Assembly (NCBI RefSeq): GCF_036370855.1
Contig: NC_088101.1
Coordinates: 6,021,501-6,085,500, forward strand
Length of the DNA: 64,000 bases
Source: Dromaius novaehollandiae
Taxonomy: Eukaryota; Chordata; Aves; Casuariiformes; Dromaiidae
Direction of reading: 5' to 3'
The notes under the pieces were generated by a model. It was not told the DNA's origin. It saw only the letters and a program-made list of their open reading frames with translations, and ran no database searches. Of the stretch, positions 22,616 through 32,383 are shown in pieces. Each line of letters begins with the position of its first letter. Positions within the stretch are counted from its first letter, which is position 1. A program made the translations under genes and the position numbers.

Positions 22616-25600
22616 ACGGAGAGGATTTCGCAGCAGCCTGTTGCTTACTGCAGCCATTGCCAACCTTGAGCAATTCCTGCGGTGCAAAGCAGCTCCCCGA
22701 GTCTGACCTTGGAGACACAAGAGCAGCTGCAGGAGCTCACAGGTGAGTGGCAGCTTCCCAGGAAGGGGCAGCAGATGAGGCCGTGGCCACAGCACTGTCT
22801 GGCAGGCTGCAGCGGCCACCCAGCTCCTGGGGAGCATCGCCCGCATTTTCCTGGGGGGACTCCAGATGAGCGGCACCTCTGCTCGGGGACCTCTGCAGCA
22901 GGGAAAAGGAGCCCAGGTTAGGTGCAATGCCCTGCTAGGCTTTGCCGCTCTCCTGTCACTCCGGCTCAACCCAGCCAGGCACTGCCGTGTCTTTCAAATG
23001 CTTCTAGGTCAGTGTCTCAGCTCCAATAGTTGGAGTTAACGTGCAAAAGAGAAAGGCCAGGGCACATTCAGAGCCCCACTTCCTCTACACTTACTGCTAA
23101 CAGGCTTTGATTTCCTCCCCATCCCAAATACACTGGGAGCTCCCCTGCTGTAGCACGGATTTGTGAAGCCACTTAGGGCATTCTTCCAAATCTAGAAAAA
23201 CAGCAAACTTGGGCTCATTTGCCTGGTGATCAACTGAACTGCTGAGCTACCCCACAGGCAGTTTTGCCCTACCCAGGCAACGGCAGTGATCCTCGCGAGC
23301 TGGAGCATGATCAGCACCTCCCTTTTCACCAGTGCCTTGGTGCTCGCTGCTGCTGCTGCTGCTGGAGGAGGTAAATCCCTCTGCAAGCCGGGGCTCCATC
23401 AAGGTCCAGTAATAAGGACCGGGAGCCAAGATGCCTGTTAAGGCTGCCAGACGCAGCCAACACACAGCCAACCGCAGCTTGCATTTTTCAGAAAGCACCC
23501 AGAGTGCACTGGCAGCCCCAGAACAAGGATTTGAACGGCCAGCAAAGGCTAACGTACCCAGGAGCAACGAAGCCGCACCCCTCAGCCTGGAGCTTTGGGA
23601 ACAAGTGAGGAAGAGCAATGCTGGCTCCTTGCTCTTCAAAAGCTCTCAGGGAGGAGAAAAGGGACCTTTCTGCAATTGCAATGCTACTTGCAAAGACAGC
23701 AAGTACTGTCAGCCACAAGCCTTCACTCCTCAATTCTAGAGTAAAAGACCTCCCTTGAGCACACAAAGACGGGGCACAAAGGGCACGTGAAGAGGCAGCC
23801 CGAATCCCAAAGGCTGCAATAATCCTCTTTGGGAAATCTTCCCAGGTTGAAAAGTTTGTATATCCTGACGCGACTGCTGCAATGAAAACACAATCACACA
23901 AAACATCAGCCAGCCAAAGAAATGAAAAAGTTACCCCGCACACAACGAGAGGAGGGACGGAGCATCTCCCTGGCTCCCAGCAGAGTTCGGCTTGGCGCAC
24001 ACCTCACGTGGCTACTGAACTCCCCGAGGTAAATACGCAGCGTGGAATCACACAACAGCAGGCAGCGATCAACAGTTTCCACTAAGGCCACTGAGCCCCA
24101 GACACCGACGATCCCAAACCTGGAGCGGATGAGCTGACCTTCAGGTCCCTTCGGGTCAGTACTGCTCCACACACCTGCACTCAGCCTTACCGTAGCCAGG
24201 GCTTCCCACGCAGTTATCTGTAACACATCCCTCCAGAGGTGACCGTCCGTCCAGGGACCCTAGAGAGATGCTGGGCGGTGAGGGCAACACTGCCTCTGTA
24301 AAACAGAAATCACGGCCCCATCTCACCATTTCCGAACCCCAAGACAAGAGCTGGGCAGCTCTCTGCCCCCTCCATCCTCCCGACCACCGTGACAGGGATG
24401 CAAGCGGCAGCTCAGACCGCACTGACAGCTTCTCGTTCACAGCAAAGGTGGCGACGTACAGCTCACGAGCGCAAGAGAAGCGGCAGCACTCCTGTCGCAG
24501 CACATCACTTTCCTAAGCTGTGGGTAAAAACCCAGGTGCCGGCTCTGCGGGGGATCAGGGACTGCTCCCGCGCCGGCTGCCCCGAGGCGACACACTGTGT
24601 CTCTCCGGCGCTGCATGGAGCAGAACAGATTGATCCGTGCAGGCAGCAGTTGGTCACTGCTGATTTCTGACCACCTCTGAGGAGGTGGAGACCACAGAGC
24701 CTTCAGGAAGCACTGCTGCCCCACTTAATCCACGGCTGCAAATGAACAGGAGGCAGAGCGGTTTAAACCCAAGTGGCCCTTCAAAAACCCTCCCAGGGCT
24801 TCAGGTCACCCTGCAGAGGCTCCGCTGCAAAGCTGATGAAAGAGGAAACAAGGAGAACCATGGGGTGATGGCAGGGAAGGATAGGAGCAGCCCCTGGGAC
24901 CACTGAGAACGGCTCCCAAAGGATCTTCCCATCCCTTGGCACAGCCTCCTGTCCTTGCCTGCACACCCTGTGTCCGACAGTCTTGCAACCAGGAGAGGAG
25001 GAAAGTGCTGCCAACTCCACCCCACAGAAACTCCAACTGTTGCTGTGGTGGGAAGGGAAAACCGTCTGGCATGCGATTGCTGACAACATAACAAGTTAGT
25101 AGGACTGCTCTTAATTACCTGCAGCATTAGGCACACAGGCAAGAGTGCTCAGAAGTCATGCTTCAAATCAGCCTGCATATACAGAGTGTTTTGTGAGAAA
25201 CTAAAGCTAAATGAAAACTGCATAAGCATGCATCCAGTGTCTTTTGATCAGTAAGCACGTGTGGAATTGCACGTTGTATTGAATGGAAGCAGATCGCTGC
25301 CTGTGTAACAGTAACCCCAGGTTCAACCTACGAGGATCAGAAAAGGCTCCAGGTAGCAGCCGGACAGCACCAGGAGCGGGCAGCTCAGATCAAACCAGAA
25401 AGCCATCACGGGGGGTGAAATGCAAAGTGAATTAAGCAAAGCCCATCACAACACACGCGCACACACAGTTGGATTCATGCATCACCGGTGCCAAGGCTAC
25501 AGCACAAATGTCACTCCCCAGCACCATTTTGTTAAAGCACCTGGAAAAGTGCAGCGAGCTGCAGCCCTGCTCCTTTGACTCACAGAGCATCAGCGGGCCC

Positions 25601-28600
25601 AACAGGAAGCCTACTGCCAGGCTTTAATCTGTACTACATTTAACATTATTAAATACATGAAAGGATGCACCAGGAACAAGCAAATCACAAGAAATGCTGT
25701 GCATTTGTCTGAAAGGAAAGAGCACTGGGGGTTTTAATCAGCATAAGCCATAACAACCCTTCCACACTCAGCAGAAATGGGCATCACTAAAACCAAACCC
25801 TGACAGAGGGCAGTGAAGGAGCACCGCAAGCTCTGCAGCAAGTCCCAGCTCTGAAATCACCATAACCAACGTGGAGCGAGCGGCTCCCGCACTTATCCTG
25901 CGGGCACCACATTTCAGGGGTCTCGGGCTCTCCACACTTAGGGCTTCGGCAACACGGCAAATGCAGGTCTGTCCCCCACTGCCTGGGGGCAACACAGACG
26001 TGCCTAACTCCCATGTAATTCTCCCCTACGCCCTGATTATTGTCAGACACCAACACACTCAGGGCTGGCAGCACTCAGCCTTCGGCTCTTCCCTGCCTGG
26101 CAGAGCCAATGGCCCCAAAGGCTCAGTGATGAGAGCAGCCTGCCTGGAACGCAGGGAAACGCACCCCACCCCCCCGCCCCACTGAAGATGTCAGCTGAAT
26201 AATCCCATCAGCTCTCCACCAGGAACTGCCTGCTATATACTAGATACAGCAGCCAGATACCTGTCGCAGCCAGTTCCCAGTGAGTCGGTGGAAAAAGGAG
26301 AAAGGATGCCTTGGGCACACTTGATATGAATGGTCCCTTTACAGTCTGTGACGTGGGCAGATGTGATAATTCATGTTGCACAAGACAAGTCTTGCAGCCC
26401 CAAAGCAGAAAGGCGTATCATCTGTTTCTGTCTCCCCCAGCAGCAGAAAGGCATTTTTCTCCTGCAGGTCTCCTGGCCCATCTGCCAGCCCTGGCACCCT
26501 GGGCACGGAAGTTGAGGCAGGACGAACGTCCCGACCATCTCTGGGGGCAGCCTTAATAGGGCACAACCCAAATTACTGAGCACCAGGTGTGCAGCTGCCA
26601 GAGTGTATGGTTTGCCCTCTTCTTCAGACAGCAAAGCAAGCAAACTCGCCTGGAATATTAAGCAACCACACATTGTTCTTCCTTTTTTATTTATGAGTCA
26701 GATGGGATACTGAAGCCCCCGCAACTGTGTGCGGGGGCAGCAAGTCCCAGCTGCTCTCCCTGGCTGACACAGAGCCACCCTTCCGCACCAGGGAGATGGC
26801 GCAGACCAGCACGGTCCAGCCACCAGACACGTGCGGGAGCCCAGGACACTGCTGCGCTCAGAGCTCGGGGAGCTGCAGCACCCCGGCTGCGTGACAGCAG
26901 ACAGGGCAGACCTGGGCTCTTTCAGGGCCTCCTTCAGCAGAGCAGCGGCTCCCCTCTCTCCTGGCTGCGGTGCAGCGCAAGGGGAGAAAAGGGCCGGCAC
27001 CTCGGTTTAATCACTAGCACGCAGCCCCTGTTGAGCCGTGACCATGTCCCCCACTGAAACGCTTTGGGAGCTGCCTGCCTGGAGAGCGGCTCTCAGCAGG
27101 CTCTGTGCTGAGTCCCTTCCCATGGGGCAGGAAGGTCCCCCAACTCCCCACTGCAGTGCAGCAGCCCCAGGCAGAGGGTGCAGCTGCCGGTGCCCAGAGA
27201 CCTGTGAGCCAGCAGAGGATTTTGGCTCCTTCTTCCCCCTGGGAGCAGGCAAAGCTCTGCAGTGGGGGACAGGGAGCCAGGGAGACATCGCAGCCCTCCG
27301 CAGGGCTGTGACGAGTTTTGCATCCATCGCCAAGGCAGGCCGTTCTTCTGGGGCCCTGAGGCTGAGTCCAGTGGGAGCAGTGCTCAGCTGCTGCAGAAAG
27401 CACCCCAAGTCTCCTCCCAGCAGGGCTGAACGACGCCACACAGGCGCCCTCGTCCTCCCTTGCAGAGGGGATTTCTTTCCCTGCAGCGTTTTGCCCTGCT
27501 CAGACACCAGCACTAATGCCCAGACTGGCCCCGCACAAACTCTCTCCCAAGGCAGGGAGGGGAGCAGCAAAACCAGGGAAAAGGCCCAGCCTGGGAACCA
27601 GCAGGTCGAGCTCCTGCACTGAGCCCCGAGCAACAGCACCGAGCCTGACCCAAGGCTGCAGCATCATTTCCTTGGTGCAAATGCAGTGAGTGGCACAAAG
27701 CCACTCTGCCTGAGCTGCCCTGCTCTTGAGGGAGGGGTTTGGCTCCCAGGGACATAGCTAGGGAAGTGGCAAAGCATGACGTAGAGGAGCGTGGTAGAGA
27801 TGCACATGGAGAATTCAGCATCATCTGCACTGCCTGGCTCCAACAGTTGTGGGCAATGAGGGAACTTAGTCGTGAGCAGAGGTTTGCAATCGTGCACTGC
27901 TGTTCATCACTCACAGACCAAGGAGTCATCCAGCATCAGCCTCCCACCGCTGTCGAACAAGGTCCCGCGGCCACGTTTCAAGTGGTGAGCGAGAGCCTCT
28001 GGAGCTGAGCAAGAGGCTGCTTCTGGCACAACAGGCATCCTTGCTTCCGCAGGTTTGGGTCCTCCTCTTTTGCTGGCATCCTCCCTCTGCTACAAGCCCA
28101 ACTCCTTGAGAAAGGAGTCTACAGGAAGCTAATCGCATTGCATGCTTGATGCACGCGTTAAACTGAGAGTCTCATTTAAGTACAGCAGGTGGAAGTCATG
28201 TTCAGACAGCAGGTCCTATCTGTCTGTCCGTCTCTGAGGGGTGTCTTGTTTTTGTGATCGCTAACACGTGTAACTGCAGCACAGAATTAGAAAGTTTTTT
28301 TTCTTTTGTTACAGAAGCCCCATGTTTGTCTTGTGAAGTTTCCTGAGGAGTCTGTCAGTGCAGAAATTCATCCTTACGTGCGTTATCAGAAGCTGTTCCA
28401 GCAGACTAGACCAGGGTTTTATGGCAGAGCCCAAAGAGCAGAGCTGCCTGGAGATTGCTCGGCTGGACTTGGCCTTCTGTACTGGAAGGTCTGTCAGCCA
28501 AGAAGCATCATCTTTCAAACTGCCCCTTCCATGTAAGCCAGCTCCCCGCCTCACCTCACCGGCCGGTTCTACCCCAGGAAAACTTCCCCTACAACTCCAC

Positions 28601-28952
28601 GCACGCAAACACCGGTGTATGGAGTAATGCGGAAGAGCGTTGAGGAGCTAGGCGATGGGAACTAGCCAGACTGTCCCAGGAGGAAAGAGAAACAGTATAA
28701 ACTGTCCTGCACATCTTATCTGTTACAACCCCTAGCTTGGCATGCTTTAGTGGCTATAATGTCACATGACTGTTTCATGAGCATAACGTAATTCTGCTTA
28801 TTGCGCATGCGCCTGTTGCATAAAAACTTATTAGTTCCCCCTCCCTGGGTTCCTCGCCATGGACCAACGCTCAGCGGTGCCGGGGACTCTCCCATCTTCT
28901 TATCGCCTTGATGAGGATAACACTGGGGAACCCCTGCAGGGACACAGACTGG

Positions 28953-28989
28953 CTGGAGCAGCCATTTCTCCAACAGCTGCTGTTTGATC
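28953..28989 (+). repeat. Left arm of a 37-bp inverted repeat
   Basis: The reverse complement of this segment (core TGGAGCAGCCATTTCTCCAA) equals 29,501-29,537 with one mismatch in 37. The arms are 511 bp apart and the similarity stops sharply on both sides. Confidence 0.85.
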
Positions 28990-29500
28990 TTCTAACGATC
29001 CTTGTGTGCCTTGTATTTGTGCATCTGTCCCTGCCTGGGGTCGGGACGGCACCCCCACCTTGCGCCCACAACCGGGAAGCACCCTGAACAGCACACAACA
29101 CCAAGGCAAACAAGGTCCTCCAAACAGTGATTTTGGACAGCAGGAAGTTTCTCCGGGTGTCCTGGGGGGGATGTAAGCAGCACTCGTAGTGATGCAGATG
29201 CACTGTACTGCTGCCACTCCAGGCACGAGCTGCCAGGCGAGGCCTGATGGCACTTCTTCACTGAATATGAAACAAGATGATCAAGCAGGACTCAAGCTAC
29301 CCCCTTCTGTGACAGCAAGCTACAGCGTGATGCCTCAGCCCCATCAACATAAACCGAAGCAGCCCTGTGGAGATCAGCTGGTAACACCGCTTTTCTCCCG
29401 CCACAAGTCTGTCCCAGTGCTCTGACCACAAGCCTACTCGGCCCCCTACAAACCCCTGGCAGCAGTTCTGCTGCTTTCCACAAGCAGCTGGGCCCCAGCT

Positions 29501-29537
29501 GATCAAACAGCAACTGTTGGAGAAATGGCTGCTCCAG
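29501..29537 (-). repeat. Right arm of a 37-bp inverted repeat
   Basis: Partner of 28,953-28,989, with one mismatch at the centre (AACTG versus AGCTG). Confidence 0.85.
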
Positions 29538-31432
29538 CTCTGCTGAAAAAGGAGCAAATGGTTGGGAGGCAAACACAACGGGAAAGCACGGCCCGCTGGC
29601 ACTTCTGCGCTGAACACGATCCTTTCCGGGCAACTGCAAAACATCAAACCCAAATGCTAACTCTGCAAAATTATCCCCACCATCTGCATCCACGCTCTCC
29701 TCCAGGCACGTACCAGTACCACGAGTGAAGGATCCCAGACCAAACCCAGCTACGACCCACGTCAGCAGCACATGGCAACAGATGAACAGCTCTCCCACCC
29801 CACATCCGTGCTGTTACGTTCCTGCCTTGGCAGGGCTGCGATGCGCAAGGGAGAACGACCTGCCGCACACTTTATTGGTGCCAGCAGCACACAGGCAGAC
29901 TTTCCCAGCCCCTCTGCAGCACCGGGAGGCTTCATCGCCGCCAGGAATGGAAACAGACACACTCAGCCTGCCCCAGCTTCCCCCAAACCACCCACCAAGG
30001 ACGCTCACCTCCAGCAATTCCCCGGTTCCCTCTCGGCACAGAAAAGCTCCCACGACCCGCAGTGGGGCTGGAAGGCCCAGCAATGAGCTGCCGTCACTCA
30101 CAATCCGTCACACAGCAGTCACATATGCCCCATCCATGGCTGGGCACGTCACTCCAGAGCACCAAGGGAAATAAAGCCCCCAGGCCCAGGTCCCCAGCAG
30201 GCACTGCAGGCTGCTTTCCCACCTGTGGCAACAAATCCCTGAGAAAACCTGCTGGGGGACAGGAGGCAGCAACAAAAGCGCTGCCAGAAAGCTAATTGCT
30301 CAGCCATTTCCTTTTGCCCCCCAGAGTCCCTCACAAGGCCAAGGAGTGTTACAGAGCAAAATACAGCTTGCATGGGCATCACCTAGCCAGTGAGAAGCAG
30401 TGGTTGTCTGCAATTCCAAGAAAATTACTCATGGGCTGCGTGCACTGGAGGGGAAACGGTGCGGGTGTCACAGCAAAACGTGTGGGTTTTAAAAACAGGA
30501 GAGCCTAGGCACATGACATTTTTCTACGCAGAGGAGAGACAAATATTAAGCCATTTTGCCATTACTAGCTTGTTAATTCAGGGCAAAACTGCAGAGCAGA
30601 CCCCGTTAGTACTGAGCTATTTCACAAAACACGCCCTACCCTGCCAAGGACTGTGCGCTCATGATTCACATGACTCGCAGGACCCTTAAAACCTCCCAGG
30701 CCTTCTTGCGCCCTGGGCAAGTAAGGAGACCCAGCTGGAAGCAGGCACAGAGCTCTACTGAAAGGGACAACGGTCGGGTCAACAAAGGCCCAGGGAGAAT
30801 TTCTGGCCTCCCTGAAGGCCATCAGTATTTTGCCATTGTGTCCCTGAAGGCTCACAGCACCGTCACCTGCTCCAAGTCCAGCCAGCCCGGTCACAAAGGA
30901 GACAAACCAGGAGCCGGACTCTCCAGTTCAAGCTTGAAAGCTCAGCAGCACCTTCTCAGGCAAACGCTTCCAGTAAAGCTCAGGCTTTCTACACACACAA
31001 GGCCGAGAGTCTTGCACACTTTGGGCACTCACCCTTCCCAGCAATGACGGGGGCCTTGGCATGCATTAGGGGTACCAAGAAAGAAAAATGAAGAGATACA
31101 AACACTGAAGAGGCCGTGTTTTCAGGTAAGTAGTAATGCATGTTCCTAATTTATTGACATCCTCCGGCTTCCCTCTTCCTTCCCCTGCTTGCTTGAAGAC
31201 CACAGACAGAGCAGGCATACCACTGGCAACAGCCCTGCAGCCACTGCCCTGGTTCCTGTCCCCAGGACACAACGCTGCCAAGAGCAGCCCAGCCCAGCAT
31301 GGAGGGGCTGGAGAGTTTCCCCGCCACAGCGCTGGTGGCAAACTGACCCACACCTCTGCTGTCCCCCAAGCACGGAGCTCCGGGGATGGTTCTCTTTGGC
31401 TACTAGCTTCTTTTGCCTACTTCTCTAGGTTC

Positions 31433-31438
31433 CTGTGC
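31433..31438. repeat. Target-site duplication, left (CTGTGC)
   Basis: Directly abuts the TG end of the LTR at 31,439 and is identical to 37,848-37,853. Confidence 0.92.
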
Positions 31439-31668
31439 TGTCGCCTTCTGATGCGACAATCTCCCGTTCGCCTGAGACGGCATGGAGGCTCCCCCTGCCT
31501 CCGGGCCAATGAGCACTGACACCAATATGAGGATGCTGCAAATGGCGTTTATTGTACGCATGTATTCGCTTATATACCTACAAGCATACTGCTATCTCTA
31601 TGTCATATCCTTCCTCTTCCTTCCTCTTTCCGTGCCATCGCGAGATCTTCCGATCGCCGTTCCCTACA
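31439..31668 (-). mobile_element. 3' LTR of the provirus
   Basis: 230 bp. On the minus strand it begins TGTAGGGAACGG and ends GGCGACA. TATA box TATATAAG lies at 31,576-31,569 and AATAAA at 31,553-31,548. The polyadenylation signal starts only 16 bases after the TATA box, so it probably lies in U3 ahead of the cap site; only transcripts ending in this LTR would then carry it. Confidence 0.95.
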
Positions 31669-31681
31669 TCTCCCCCTCCCC
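31669..31681 (-). other. Polypurine tract
   Basis: GGGGAGGGGGAGA on the minus strand, immediately upstream of the TGTAGGG start of the 3' LTR. This is the expected position of the plus-strand primer for reverse transcription. Confidence 0.92.
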
Positions 31682-31704
31682 ATGCTTTGGCTATGCTATT
31701 TGCT

Positions 31705-32234
31705 TTAAATTGCTGTGTCGCGGGTTAAGCGTTCATAGTGTGGGTGTGGGTGGGACCACCCCTTTTCTAGCAGTTGTCTTACCAAGCATCTAAACACTAG
31801 TCTACATACTAATATGCCTAGCACGAGCATTAGCAGCAGGTGCAACTCTTCTATTAGTAATTGCCTGGCCCATGGTCCTAGCCCAAGCCAATTACCACTA
31901 CTGAACCCAGAAGGTCAAGCTCTTGCGGGTCCCAGGGCAATGATGCATTCAGCGTGTTCAAGCGGTTACTAATATTGCTTGTGTTTGTGCAATGCTCTCT
32001 CAGCTTTCGTAGGTCTACGGTCAAATTCAATGGGACCCCTATTAAGCATGTCTTAAAAGGGCTGCCCCGCACCCGCCAACGTCAGGCAAAATTGCTTATT
32101 TCCTGTCCGGTTTGCCAGGTGAGCCATAGATTGTTACTACCCCATTTCGCTAACATTGGTTCGCCTTTCACCCCTTGGAGTCCCAGTCCCAGCATCGCTA
32201 CGAGGAGAGCTACTTGGGTTGCTCCCCCTGCCAT
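31705..32234 (-). pseudogene. env: env remnant of the provirus: signal peptide fused to a short TM-subunit piece, broken
   Basis: About 530 bp, where a complete env would be roughly 1.5 kb or more. From the ATG at 32,234 comes a hydrophobic signal sequence (VALLVAMLGLGL) and a short tryptophan-containing mature N terminus. An in-frame TGA at 32,082-32,084 interrupts it. It sits in TGACG, so CGA to TGA is a likely origin. The same frame then continues through a segment with several N-x-S/T sites (NLT, NTS, NIS, NAS) to a TAG at 31,878-31,880. The hydrophobic membrane anchor (HLLLMLVLGILVCRLVF) and a short tail ending TAA at 31,705-31,707 lie in a different frame. Most of the surface subunit is missing. 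No functional envelope can be made. Confidence 0.8.
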
Positions 32235-32383
32235 CTTCTCGGGTTTTCTGGTTACGCGTTCTTCTTGTGGTTTCACGCGCCTTTTCTCATCTGTTCTTCT
32301 TCTCCTGTCTGCTGTCTTTGCTGCTAGAAGGGATCATCGGCTTTTCAGGGTGGTCCTCCCCTGCAATAAAACTCAGACATTCA

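Larger units (their letters stand above)
22620..31432. other. 8.8 kb without a supported gene
   Basis: Mixed-composition, apparently single-copy DNA, with no domain or continuous exon chain on either strand. Minor items are a (CTG)6 run at about 23,346-23,364, AATAAA on the plus strand at about 30,171 and on the minus strand at about 29,868, and an exon-like segment after a strong TTTTTTTTCTTTTGTTACAG acceptor ending near 28,313. The last opens about 76 codons but finds no phase-matched partner. An NRF1-like TGCGCATGCGC with a nearby GCATAAAAAC at 28,800-28,828 hints at an old promoter or LTR fragment. This is not called. Confidence 0.4.

Noticed and set aside
17806-22617. Minus-strand frame of 1,603 codons rich in Ser, Phe, Leu and Pro
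   Set aside because: It is the translation of a polypurine satellite; hydrophobic runs come from CT-rich codons, not from real membrane segments.
28306-28536. Plus-strand exon after a strong polypyrimidine acceptor
   Set aside because: The 76-codon frame has no good donor, no family and no partner exon.
28721-28922. Possible solo LTR (TGTTA...TAACA ends, GCATAAAAAC, NRF1-like site)
   Set aside because: No target-site duplication, no polyadenylation signal and no second copy in the window.
29815-30180. Possible minus-strand LTR with AATAAA near 29,868
   Set aside because: One end resembles an LTR terminus, but no matching start, TATA box or duplication was found.
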